A stretch of 64,000 nt of DNA from Verrucomicrobiaceae bacterium (lineage in GTDB: Bacteria; Verrucomicrobiota; Verrucomicrobiia; Verrucomicrobiales; Verrucomicrobiaceae), in assembly GCA_015075365.1 (NCBI GenBank), contig JABTUN010000003.1:1-64000 (forward strand), in the 5' to 3' direction. Made by a program: the position numbers and the translations under genes. The first letter of the stretch is position 1, and each line of letters begins with the position of its first letter. Below the pieces are notes generated by a model. The model saw nothing but the letters and a program-made list of their open reading frames with translations. It was not told the DNA's origin and did no database searches. Shown one piece after another: positions 16,840 through 24,914 of this stretch.

Positions 16840-16965
16840 ATGGAGGGATGGAGTTTTGGAGTGGTGAAAGGGAGTGGAAGGATCGAGGACGAGTTCGAGT
16901 TGGAGGACGAGGACGATGCGGGAGGAGGAGTCGGAGTAATAGGAGGAGTAGGATTGGCGGAGCCG
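16840..16965. repeat. Low-complexity GAGGA/CTCCTC stretch between gspF and gspG
   Basis: A 125-base spacer made of purine-rich words (GGAGGA, GGACGAG, GAGTTCGAG) on the plus strand. It is unlike the coding DNA on either side and not translated in the gsp frame. It could form a polypurine leader for gspG; no hairpin is evident. Confidence 0.6.
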
Positions 16966-16969
16966 TGCT

Positions 16970-18205
16970 CTATTTGATGGAGCTGATCGTTTCGAAGATG
17001 GTGCTCATCATGATGTAGGCCATGAAGCCGACCATGCCGGCCATGATGAAGACGATGAGGGGCTGTATGCAGGCGGCGAGGGTGTCGATCTTCTTGCCGA
17101 GCTCGCGGTCGAAGCGCTCGGCGGCTCGGGAGAGGGCGGCGGGCATGTCGCCGGTCTGTTCGCCGACGTTCACCATGTCGAGCAGCAGCGGCGGGAACTG
17201 GCCGCAGCGATCCAGCGCCCGCGAGAGGCTCACGCCTTCGCCGACATGACGCTGCACGGCCTCGAACTCGCGTTGGAGATGCGGATTCTCGATGGCCTGA
17301 TGCGTGAGCTGCATGGCGTGGACCATCGTGAGGCCGTTGCCGAGCAGGTTGGCCATTGTTTCGAGGAACTGGACGTAGAAGCGGGCCTTGAAGATGTCGC
17401 CAAAGAGCGGGAGGCGCAGTTTGAAACGTGCCCACGGGATGGCGGACTCGGGCCGCGCGAGCCAGGCGCGGAAGAGCATGAAGACGCTCACGCCGCCGAT
17501 GAGGAACATCCACCATGTCGATTTGATGAGGTCGCTGGCATGCACCATGACCTGCGCGAGGAAGGGCAGCGAGCCGCCGGTGCTGTCGAGCATCTCGGTG
17601 AGCTTCGGAATGAGGTAGAGCACAAACATCAGCGAGACGCCGAGCGCGGCGACGACGAGGAAGGCGGGATACAGCATGGCCGCGAGCACCTTCGAGCGCA
17701 GCGCGGCGAGCGAACGCATGTAGGCGGCCTGACGCTTCAAGATGGTGCTCATCGAACCGCTGGCCTCGCCAGCGGAAACGAGGGCGCAGAAGAGATTGCC
17801 AAAGCTCGGGCTCGTCGAGGCGACGGCCTTCGAGAAGGACATGCCGTCACGCACCTTGCCACGCAGCACGGTGGCGAGCGTTTTGATGCCGGAGAGCTCG
17901 CGGCGCCGCTCCATCGTGGCGAGCGCGGGCTCGAGCTGGATGCCGGCGCCGACGAGATCGGCGAGTTCTTCGATGAAGAGCACGACCTGGGCGAGCTTGA
18001 GCTTGATGGGGCCGCTCGTGATGGGCTCGGCGGCGGCTTTGGTTTTGGCTTTCGAGGTGGTTTGAGTCTCGGAAGCGGCTTCGAGCTTGATGGGCTGGAT
18101 TTTTTTCTTCCCGAGCAACGCAAAGGCCTCGCCGCGATCTGACGCGGTGAGTTCTCCGGTGATCATGCCGGAGGGGCCAAGTGCGCTGTAGGTGAACAGA
18201 GGCAT
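16970..18205 (-). CDS. gspF: Type II secretion inner-membrane platform protein GspF
   Basis: 411 residues from MPLFTYSALGPSG at 18205. Two T2SSF domains (about 75-195 and 275-400) are separated and followed by membrane helices, for example VLAAMLYPAFLVVAALGVSLMFVLYLI and PLIVFIMAGMVGFMAYIMM. The GEASGSM and GEQTGDMPAAL motifs mark the two repeats. A Lys/Ala/Thr-rich linker lies at about 42-66. GspF couples the ATPase GspE to pseudopilus assembly. It begins 38 bases after the gspE stop. Confidence 0.95.
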   Translation of the reverse strand: MPLFTYSALGPSGMITGELTASDRGEAFALLGKKKIQPIKLEAASETQTTSKAKTKAAAEPITSGPIKLKLAQVVLFIEELADLVGAGIQLEPALATMERRRELSGIKTLATVLRGKVRDGMSFSKAVASTSPSFGNLFCALVSAGEASGSMSTILKRQAAYMRSLAALRSKVLAAMLYPAFLVVAALGVSLMFVLYLIPKLTEMLDSTGGSLPFLAQVMVHASDLIKSTWWMFLIGGVSVFMLFRAWLARPESAIPWARFKLRLPLFGDIFKARFYVQFLETMANLLGNGLTMVHAMQLTHQAIENPHLQREFEAVQRHVGEGVSLSRALDRCGQFPPLLLDMVNVGEQTGDMPAALSRAAERFDRELGKKIDTLAACIQPLIVFIMAGMVGFMAYIMMSTIFETISSIK

Positions 18206-18243
18206 GGAGAAACTGAAATGGAGGAACTGAGAATGGAGAATGA

Positions 18244-20025
18244 CTAAGCGGCGAGGCGCGTGGGAGGCGCGGCGACGACAGGAGCGGCGGGCGAAGGCGT
18301 CTGGCGCTCGCCGGCGGCGGTGACGGAGAGGACTTCTTCGATGGTGGTCTCGCCGGAGAGGACTTTTTGGAAGCCGTAGCCGCGCATGGGCACGTAGCCG
18401 TCTTTGAGCGCCTGCTTCATGAACTCGGCGGGATGCGCCCGCGAGTTGATGAGGTGCTGCAAGGCGTGCGTGACGAGCACGATTTCGTAAATGGAGAGTC
18501 GGCCCTGGAAGCCGCTGCCACGACAGGCCTCGCAGCCGACGGCTTTCATGATTTGCCCACGCACATGCGAGGGGAAGCCGATGGAGCGCAGATAGGGCTC
18601 CTCGACCTCGGCGGGCGCTTTGCACACGGGGCAGAGCTTGCGCACGAGGCGCTGCGCGAGGAAGGCCCGCACGGCGCTGCTGACGAGGAAGGGCTCGACG
18701 CCCATGTCCACGAGTCGCGTGATGCCGCCGATGGCGTCATTCGTATGCAGCGTGCTCAAGACGAGGTGACCGGTCAACGCGGCACGCACGGCGATCTCGG
18801 TGGTCTCAAGGTCGCGCATTTCCCCGATCATGACGACATTCGGATCGCCACGCAGGATGCTGCGCAGGCCGGCGGCAAAGGTGAGGCCGATCTCAGGCTT
18901 CACGGCGATCTGCACGACACCGGGCATCTTGTATTCCACCGGGTCCTCGATGGTCACGATGCGGCGGTGCGTTTGATTCAGTTCGGTGAGGAAGGCGTAA
19001 AGCGAGGTCGATTTACCACTGCCGGTGGGCCCGGTGATGAGGATGATGCCGTTGGGGAGCTTCAGCAGCTCTTCAATGACCGGACGCACCGTGCTGGTGA
19101 GGCCGAGGCGGTTCAGCGTGACCTGTTGCTGAGCAAGCAAGCGCAGGCTGACGCTCTCACCTTCCACGCTGGGAATGGTGGCGACACGCACGTCGATGGG
19201 CGTGCCATCGAGTTCGAGATTGATGCGGCCGTCTTGAGGCAGGCGTTTCTCCGCGATGTCGAGTCGCGCCATGATCTTCAGTCGCGCGATGACGGAGGCT
19301 TGCAGCGATTTGATGTTCTCCGGCACCGGCAGCTCTTCGAGACGGCCGTCAATGCGGTAGCGGATGCGCAGGCGGTCGTGCTGTGGCTCCACATGGATGT
19401 CCGTGGCCCGCTGATCGAGGCCGCGGCGGATGATTTGATTCACAAACCGCACCACGCTGGCCTCTTCGTCCTCGGGTTCATCGAGCACGGTGACCTCGTC
19501 CTTCAATTCCTCGGAGCCCCAGTCGGCACGGCCACGCAGGATCTTCTCAAAGGTGTCCGCCCCGAGGCCATAGAGCTTTTGCAGGCCTTCGACAATCCGC
19601 GTGCGAGGTCCCACATGCCACACGGCGGGCATCGACAGGCTCGCGGCGACGCGTTGATGCGCCACGAGGTTCAGCGGATCAAAGGTGGCGATGTGCAGCG
19701 TGCGAGCGGACTCATCGAGTTCCGAGTCGCCTTCGGTTTCCTCCGTGAAAAGCGGCAGCAGACGATGCCTCAACGCGATCTCGGCTGGCAGCAGACGGCG
19801 GATGCCCGACTCCGCAGGCTTGTCGTCCTCCTTCGGCTCCCACCACGGCAGCGTGAGTGTTTTCGCCAGCGCCATGAGGAAATCCCGCTCGCGGACGCCC
19901 TCGCAATCCAGCACGGCATCGACAAAGGACGTCTGGTTGAAGCATGCCTCCTCAACGGCCTGCCGCACGGCAGGCGAGTCACCGCAACCGGCGGTGGCGA
20001 GGATTTGATCAATGAGAGGAAGCAT
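18244..20025 (-). CDS. gspE: Type II secretion ATPase GspE (PilB family)
   Basis: 593 residues. An N-terminal MshEN-like region (about 1-150) precedes the ATPase: VRFVNQIIRRGLDQRATDIHVEP, Walker A GPTGSGKST near 330, the Asp box (VTIEDPVE), Walker B (GDPNVVMIGEMRD) and the His box (STLHTNDA). A zinc tetracysteine site is seen as CPVC and CEAC near 465 and 500. It powers pseudopilus polymerisation on the cytoplasmic side. First gene of the ten-gene operon, behind a promoter-like sequence at 20056-20084. A second family member lies at 47106-48800. Confidence 0.96.
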   Translation of the reverse strand: MLPLIDQILATAGCGDSPAVRQAVEEACFNQTSFVDAVLDCEGVRERDFLMALAKTLTLPWWEPKEDDKPAESGIRRLLPAEIALRHRLLPLFTEETEGDSELDESARTLHIATFDPLNLVAHQRVAASLSMPAVWHVGPRTRIVEGLQKLYGLGADTFEKILRGRADWGSEELKDEVTVLDEPEDEEASVVRFVNQIIRRGLDQRATDIHVEPQHDRLRIRYRIDGRLEELPVPENIKSLQASVIARLKIMARLDIAEKRLPQDGRINLELDGTPIDVRVATIPSVEGESVSLRLLAQQQVTLNRLGLTSTVRPVIEELLKLPNGIILITGPTGSGKSTSLYAFLTELNQTHRRIVTIEDPVEYKMPGVVQIAVKPEIGLTFAAGLRSILRGDPNVVMIGEMRDLETTEIAVRAALTGHLVLSTLHTNDAIGGITRLVDMGVEPFLVSSAVRAFLAQRLVRKLCPVCKAPAEVEEPYLRSIGFPSHVRGQIMKAVGCEACRGSGFQGRLSIYEIVLVTHALQHLINSRAHPAEFMKQALKDGYVPMRGYGFQKVLSGETTIEEVLSVTAAGERQTPSPAAPVVAAPPTRLAA

Positions 20026-20055
20026 CCGAGGGCTGAAATTTGAATATTCAGCCCA

Positions 20056-20084
20056 ATAATTATGGATTTTAGAGTAAACCGCAA
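20056..20084 (-). promoter_or_regulatory. Candidate sigma-70-like promoter of the gsp operon
   Basis: On the minus strand TTGCGG (20084-20079), a 17-base spacer and AATTAT (20061-20056), about 30 bases before the gspE ATG, in an AT-rich patch. Confidence 0.4.
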
Positions 20085-20325
20085 GTTTTTAATGAAGCTA
20101 AACCATTTGGAGGTCCTGAAAGCCAAGAAGCTCGGCTTGGGAAGGCCAGGGGAGGCGGGGAGAACTCAGTGCCCGGCTTGAACTAGAGCACCGACTGATA
20201 CTGATCCCCAGCAAAAGGCAGGTCACGCATGACCATCCTCCAGATCGCAGAGCAGTGTGATGTCCGCGCTACCGGAGATGCAACGCTTGCTTGGCAAAGC
20301 ACGGCGCGCTGCTAGGCTCGCGCTC

Positions 20326-20880
20326 ATGAAATTGACCCACTTCGCGCTCGCGCTCATGACGATTCTCGTCGGCATCACTGGCTACCTGGCCTGGGAAGGC
20401 CAGCAGGAAGCCAAAGGACAGAAGGAGATGCTGGAATACCAGCGGAAGAAAATCGAAGCGTTGGAGGCGTCGAAGCCGGTGCCGGCTAGTTTTGCCCCCA
20501 TCAACACAACGCCTGTGGCACCGCAATCTGCAGCGATACCGGCGATGGCGGGCGGGACGCTTCTACCCGGAACGCCGGGCGGCTCCACCCCAGCCCCCCT
20601 GACACCGCTGCAAAAGCAGGTTCTCGGGATGCCAGCACTGGCCAAGGTGACAGTGGCGGAACCCAAGCTTGGATTTGTGGAAATCGACGCCGGGAGAAAC
20701 AAGAACTTGGTGAAAGGCCAAAAGTACGATGTGCGACGAGGCAACGGCCTGGTGGGACGGGTGGTGATCAGCGAAACAATCGAGCAACAGGCAGCGCTGG
20801 CGGACATCGATCCTGGCGTGACGATCCCAGGTGTGACCATCGAGGCCGGAGATGAATTGATCGTGCCTGTTTCCAAATAA
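20326..20880 (+). CDS. Membrane-anchored protein with small C-terminal beta domain
   Basis: 184 residues from the ATG at 20326, chosen because the membrane helix follows at once (FALALMTILVGITGYLAW). A short coiled coil (GQQEAKGQKEMLEYQRKKIEALEA) and a Pro/Thr/Gly-rich linker lead to a C-terminal domain of about 75 residues (VAEPKLGFVEIDAGRNKNLVKGQKYDV... to DELIVPV). This resembles the small barrel found at the end of FlgT-like proteins and other verrucomicrobial envelope proteins. Function not recognised. It is 21 bases upstream of tlyA on the same strand. Confidence 0.75.
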   Translation: MKLTHFALALMTILVGITGYLAWEGQQEAKGQKEMLEYQRKKIEALEASKPVPASFAPINTTPVAPQSAAIPAMAGGTLLPGTPGGSTPAPLTPLQKQVLGMPALAKVTVAEPKLGFVEIDAGRNKNLVKGQKYDVRRGNGLVGRVVISETIEQQAALADIDPGVTIPGVTIEAGDELIVPVSK

Positions 20881-20901
20881 AGCCGTTGCCAAAAAAACGC
20901 C

Positions 20902-21636
20902 ATGCCACGCGATCGGATCGACCTGATGATGGTGCGGCGTGGGATGGCTCCATCCCGGGAACACGCCAAGAGGTTGATCATGGCGGGTGAGGTGTTTGTG
21001 GAAGGACGCAAAATCACCCAGCCGGGATGGCAGATTGCCTTTGATGCAGACATCCTGGTGCGTCAGCCGCCGAAGTTCGTCGGTCGTGGTGGTCTGAAGC
21101 TTGAGGGAGCGCTGGAAGCGTTCGGGATTGAAGTGAAGGGCATGACAGCCCTGGATGTCGGCGCTTCGACAGGAGGCTTCACCGACTGTCTCCTGCAGCG
21201 TGGCGCGGCCAAGGTTTTCGCCTTTGACGTTGGCACGAATCAACTGGCATGGAAGCTCCGAAGTGATCCGCGCGTGGTGTGCAGGGAGCAGTTCAATGTG
21301 CGCCACATGCAGCCCGAAGATGTGGGCCAGGAGGTGGACCTGATTGTGGCAGATGTATCCTTCATTTCCCTCACCCTGGTGCTGCCAGCCGCCCTGGTGG
21401 TGCTCAAGTCAGGCGGCCAGGCGGTGGTCCTGGTGAAGCCTCAATTTGAACTCAGCCGCGAGGAGGTGGGGAAGGGCGGCATCGTTCGTGAACCAGAACT
21501 TCATCTCAAAGCATGTGCGAAGATTGAAACGTTTGTGAAGGCACAACCCGGCTTGGAGTGGAGGGGAATTATGGAGTCCACCATTCAGGGGACCGATGGA
21601 AACCAGGAGTTTCTGGTTTGGTTCGCGAAGAGCTGA
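20902..21636 (+). CDS. tlyA: TlyA-family rRNA 2'-O-methyltransferase
   Basis: 244 residues. An N-terminal S4 RNA-binding domain (RIDLMMVRRGMAPSREHAKRLIMAG, about 4-62) is followed by an FtsJ-like methyltransferase with SAM motif I DVGASTGGFTDCLLQ near residue 84, VDLIVADVSFISL (motif IV) near 145 and VVLVKPQFE near 173. TlyA enzymes methylate the 2'-OH of specific cytidines in 16S and/or 23S rRNA. Length and domain order are standard. Confidence 0.95.
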   Translation: MPRDRIDLMMVRRGMAPSREHAKRLIMAGEVFVEGRKITQPGWQIAFDADILVRQPPKFVGRGGLKLEGALEAFGIEVKGMTALDVGASTGGFTDCLLQRGAAKVFAFDVGTNQLAWKLRSDPRVVCREQFNVRHMQPEDVGQEVDLIVADVSFISLTLVLPAALVVLKSGGQAVVLVKPQFELSREEVGKGGIVREPELHLKACAKIETFVKAQPGLEWRGIMESTIQGTDGNQEFLVWFAKS

Positions 21637-21717
21637 GGAGCAAACAAGTGGCTGATGAAGGAAAGAGGAAGGCAAAACTGCCTCCTACTAGCAATTTGAG
21701 TCACAAATGTGATAATA

Positions 21718-21768
21718 AAGTGATTTTTGATAACGAATCACTTGCAAGTTGGATAGAAATACTATATT
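21718..21768 (+). promoter_or_regulatory. Candidate promoter and operator of the pilin-like gene
   Basis: An inverted repeat AAGTGATT (21718-21725) / AATCACTT (21736-21743) lies over a TTGCAA hexamer (21742-21747); TATATT follows at 21763-21768 (15-base spacer) and the ATG is 23 bases further. A second dyad TCACA-AA-TGTGA sits at 21701-21712. The patch is very AT-rich. Confidence 0.45.
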
Positions 21769-21791
21769 TTGCATCACATTAATAATAATCT

Positions 21792-22223
21792 ATGAAGATG
21801 CTTTCAAATCATCCCCTCGGGAAGCCCCAACATGGGCGGGGGTTTAGTTTCTTCGAGGTGATGCTCTTCGTAGCGATCCTAGGCATCATCGTAGCCATCG
21901 CCGTGCCAATGATGAGCAACCACGATGCCTTCTACGCCGCCCGTGATCGGCGAAACGCCCAGGAACTGGTTTCCGTCAACATGATGGCCAACGCGGCCGG
22001 ACTGAACTTCATTCAAGGTGGTGAAAGCGTGCTCGACATTCTCCGCAACATCAGTCGTGGGGCGATGGTGACCAGGGGAGCGATGAAAGGCCGGAGTTTC
22101 TCAGTGCCCGGTTTGAGCGAGGAGGACCTTCAGGGAGCCGCCAAGTATGTGGATCTTAAAAACGGAGAACTCCGATATTCGTTCGACTCCGTGCAGATAA
22201 CCCAAGGCGGCACTAGCCTTTGA
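21792..22223 (+). CDS. Orphan type IV pilin-like (pseudopilin) protein
   Basis: 143 residues. The leader MKMLSNHPLGKPQHGRG is cleavable before FSFFEVMLFVAILGIIVAIAVP; the Glu at mature position +5 is present. The rest is a small mixed domain (about 45-140) with no cysteine. There is no other pilus gene beside it, so it probably uses the gsp machinery or a pilus system elsewhere. Its own AT-rich promoter region with dyads suggests separate regulation. Confidence 0.85.
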   Translation: MKMLSNHPLGKPQHGRGFSFFEVMLFVAILGIIVAIAVPMMSNHDAFYAARDRRNAQELVSVNMMANAAGLNFIQGGESVLDILRNISRGAMVTRGAMKGRSFSVPGLSEEDLQGAAKYVDLKNGELRYSFDSVQITQGGTSL

Positions 22224-22312
22224 ACTCCCGGCGGGCAGGGAGCCCGCAGGAAGCAGGGGCTGACAACGAGCATGCGGATACCTCGACGCAGCAATGTTGA
22301 CCGCTGCCCCCC

Positions 22313-23482
22313 TCACACCATTTCGGCCAGCACATCCGCAACATGGTCCATCTCAGCAACTGTGTTGTAGAAATGCGGGCTAAACCGAATGTGCGCCCTT
22401 CCCTCCCGGTCGTGCCGCAAGGAAGCGTGAATGCGGTGCTTGTTTAAATGCTCGAAGAACGGTTCCAGACGGCGGCAGGGATCTCTCATCGTGGTAATCC
22501 CTCCCGCGAACTCGCCCATCGGGTCCGGTCCGATGATCTCGAATCCCAATGGTTCCAGGCGTTCATGCAAGCGGACCTTCAGGGAAAGCAACTGGGCGCT
22601 GATATCCTTGATCCCGAGTTCGTTGATGAGGTCGATCCCGGCCTTCATGCCAATAATGCCCGCCAGATTCAGCGCTCCCGGCTCATACCTCCGTCCGCCA
22701 CGTTCGAAGTCGATTTCGGGCTGGGCGACAAACTGCGGACTGCGCACATTCCACGAACCGAGAAGCGACGGACGCAGCCGGTCCTGAAGCTCCTCCCGCA
22801 CGAAAAAGATGCCGGCGCTCATCGGGCCGAGCATCCATTTGTGGGAGTCCGCCGCGAGGAAATCGACGTGATCCACGCGGGTGTCAAAGGCCCCCACTGT
22901 CTGAATGGCGTCCAGGCAGAAAAGGACTCCGCGCGCGCGGAGCATGCGCCCGATGTCATCCACTTTGATCCGCCATCCGCTGAGGTAGTGGCATGAAGCA
23001 AGCGCGACGAGACGCGTTCGTGGAGAAAGAGCCTTCTCAACGAGCTCCAGGGTGATTTCACCAGGCGCGGCCGGCAGCAACGGACGCATGACAACACCGC
23101 GGCGTACGAGTTCCATCCATGGATAGACATTGGCGGGGTAGTCATCCGGGTAGAAGACCACCTCATCACCCGGCTGCCAGTCGAGACCGCTGGCCACCAA
23201 GTTGAGGCCGACCGATGTGGGTCCGATCAGGGCGATCTCACTGGCACGAGCACCGATCAACTTCGCCGCGGAAACGCGTGCTTCATTGACTGCGCGCCAG
23301 GCTTCCGGGTACTCCTGCATCCGCCGTCCGCACTCCTCCAGATAGTCCTGCATGGCGCGCACGACACGGCGGGGCAGGATGGTGACACCAGCGTGCGCGA
23401 GAAAGAGGCTGTCACTCACCACGGGGAACTCCAGCCGACGCAGGGCTTCGTCCAAAAGAAGATTCTGCAACTCAAGCGCCAT
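22313..23482 (-). CDS. Class V aminotransferase-like PLP enzyme
   Basis: 389 residues from MALELQN at 23482. It has the fold-type I pattern of cysteine desulfurase/isopenicillin-N epimerase-like proteins: an early FLAHAGVTILPRRVVRAM, IALIGPTSVGLNLVASGL for the phosphate site, DAIQTVGAF with the PLP-binding Asp, and the Schiff-base Lys in ADSHKWMLGP near residue 225. No SufS-type active Cys loop is apparent, so sulfur transfer is not supported and the substrate is unknown. Its start is one base after the RelE-like gene's stop. Confidence 0.9.
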   Translation of the reverse strand: MALELQNLLLDEALRRLEFPVVSDSLFLAHAGVTILPRRVVRAMQDYLEECGRRMQEYPEAWRAVNEARVSAAKLIGARASEIALIGPTSVGLNLVASGLDWQPGDEVVFYPDDYPANVYPWMELVRRGVVMRPLLPAAPGEITLELVEKALSPRTRLVALASCHYLSGWRIKVDDIGRMLRARGVLFCLDAIQTVGAFDTRVDHVDFLAADSHKWMLGPMSAGIFFVREELQDRLRPSLLGSWNVRSPQFVAQPEIDFERGGRRYEPGALNLAGIIGMKAGIDLINELGIKDISAQLLSLKVRLHERLEPLGFEIIGPDPMGEFAGGITTMRDPCRRLEPFFEHLNKHRIHASLRHDREGRAHIRFSPHFYNTVAEMDHVADVLAEMV

Positions 23483-23483
23483 G

Positions 23484-23855
23484 TCAGGCCATCTTGAGCG
23501 TTTTGGCCCCTTCGTCAATCATGTGCCAGAAGCTCTTGGACTGGCTGAGCGCCTCGTCCTCTCCACTGCCCGGCAGATTACTGCGGTACAAGAAGTCCTG
23601 CAGGCTGTTCTTGTGCAGCACACGATGCACACGCACGTTTCCATCCACGATGGCGAAATAGATGCGGTGGTCACCCGCCCGGCAACGATAGAGTTTTTTA
23701 CTCCCGCGCTCCAGCACCCCGTAACGTTTTGCCAGCGAGGAGTCCTCCAGATCCGCTGGCTGGATGTCGAGGGCCTCCAGCAGATGAAACTGCACCTGCG
23801 CCGGCAGGCGGGACAACTCCGCGGCGCTGATGTCATTGAAAACGATCTGGATCAC
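23484..23855 (-). CDS. RelE/ParE-like toxin-fold protein without a visible antitoxin
   Basis: 123 residues. The segment SRLPAQVQFHLLEAL ... YRCRAGDHRIYFAIVDGNVRVHRVLHKNSLQDFLYR matches the RelE/ParE arrangement of a helix pair followed by a four-strand sheet with the R-x-G-D-x-R-I-x-(F/Y) strand. RelE-type toxins cut mRNA on the ribosome, and some are harmless housekeeping homologues. No small antitoxin gene lies beside it: upstream is a SurA-like foldase and downstream a PLP enzyme, spaced by 12 and 1 bases. A C-terminal tail (about 95-123) is not part of the fold. Confidence 0.72.
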   Translation of the reverse strand: MIQIVFNDISAAELSRLPAQVQFHLLEALDIQPADLEDSSLAKRYGVLERGSKKLYRCRAGDHRIYFAIVDGNVRVHRVLHKNSLQDFLYRSNLPGSGEDEALSQSKSFWHMIDEGAKTLKMA

Positions 23856-23867
23856 GGGCGGAGAGGG

Positions 23868-24842
23868 TTAAAATTTGCGGATGACTGCCTTTTTGCGCAG
23901 GCTTTGCATCCATTCGTCGATGGCTTTCTTCGACTTTTCCTGCTGGATCATCTTCTGGATGTCCCCGCGGACCTTGTCGAGAGGCGGTGCCTCGCCCAGC
24001 TTCTTGGCATCACATGCGACAATGATGTACGATGTTTCCTGCTCCAGAATCTGGCTGACCCCGCCCACCTTGAGTTCCATGGCGGCGTTGGCGATGGCCG
24101 GCATGAGCTCGGTGCGCGGCATCCAGTCCCACGAACCACCAAACTCGGCGCGGCTGTCCTGGGAGTAGGTGCGTGCAGTGGTGGCAAAGTCAGCCCCTCC
24201 GACAATCTTGGTGCGCAGCTCCTGGACCAGCTTTTTCTGCGACTCGGGCGTGGCACCAGGGTCTCCTGTGAACTTCGGGATGGTGATGGTGGATATCTTG
24301 ATCTGGTCTCCCACCCGCCATTGGTCCACATGCTTGCGGTAGTATTCGTCCACCTCGCGCGGCGTAGGAGGCGGTGGTTCGCCCGCCTGCTTGGCACGCA
24401 TGACGTTGGCAATGATCATCTTCTCCTGAAGTTCCCGGAACTTCTTCATGCTCATGTTGGACTTGGCGAGTTCGGTGACGAGCGCATCACGGTCACCTTT
24501 GAATGCCTCACGGATGATGTTGTTGATCTGGTCATCCACATACTGGGGCTTGATGGTGCCGCCGATCTTCGTGAACTCGATCAGGATGAGCTCGCGGTCG
24601 ATCAGCGCGTCGAGGGCATTGTGGCGGAGCTCTTCGAGCTCACGTTTCATCTTGGCTGGATCGTTCTGGTTATTGAAAACGATGATCTGCTCGGTGGCCT
24701 TGATATTGTCACGAAGCTCGGACTGGGTGATGGGCTTGCCGTTGACGACGGCGGCGATGCCGTTGGAATAGCTCTGGGCGGCGGACTTGCCGCAAACAAA
24801 AAGGACAACGGCGGCAAAAAAACTGAGACGCGGAAACTGCAT
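23868..24842 (-). CDS. Periplasmic SurA/PpiC-like peptidyl-prolyl isomerase
   Basis: 324 residues with a signal peptide (LSFFAAVVLFVCGKSAAQ). A SurA-type N-terminal chaperone region (NGIAAVVNGKPITQSELRDNI and following helices to about 165) precedes one parvulin domain (about 165-285: IKISTITIP, FATTARTYSQDSRAEFGGSWDW, VSQILEQETSYIIVACDAKK). SurA helps outer-membrane proteins fold. E. coli SurA has two parvulin domains, this has one. First gene of an apparent unit with the RelE-like and PLP enzyme genes. Confidence 0.92.
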   Translation of the reverse strand: MQFPRLSFFAAVVLFVCGKSAAQSYSNGIAAVVNGKPITQSELRDNIKATEQIIVFNNQNDPAKMKRELEELRHNALDALIDRELILIEFTKIGGTIKPQYVDDQINNIIREAFKGDRDALVTELAKSNMSMKKFRELQEKMIIANVMRAKQAGEPPPPTPREVDEYYRKHVDQWRVGDQIKISTITIPKFTGDPGATPESQKKLVQELRTKIVGGADFATTARTYSQDSRAEFGGSWDWMPRTELMPAIANAAMELKVGGVSQILEQETSYIIVACDAKKLGEAPPLDKVRGDIQKMIQQEKSKKAIDEWMQSLRKKAVIRKF

Positions 24843-24914
24843 AAGGATTCCAAAGTATGTAGGGCGGCGGCGCGAGGTGGCAAGGCGAAGTTGCCTTGGC
24901 CCTCAACCCGCAGC

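Noticed and set aside
23484..23855. Complete toxin-antitoxin locus
   Set aside because: Only the RelE-like half is present; neighbours are a foldase and a PLP enzyme.
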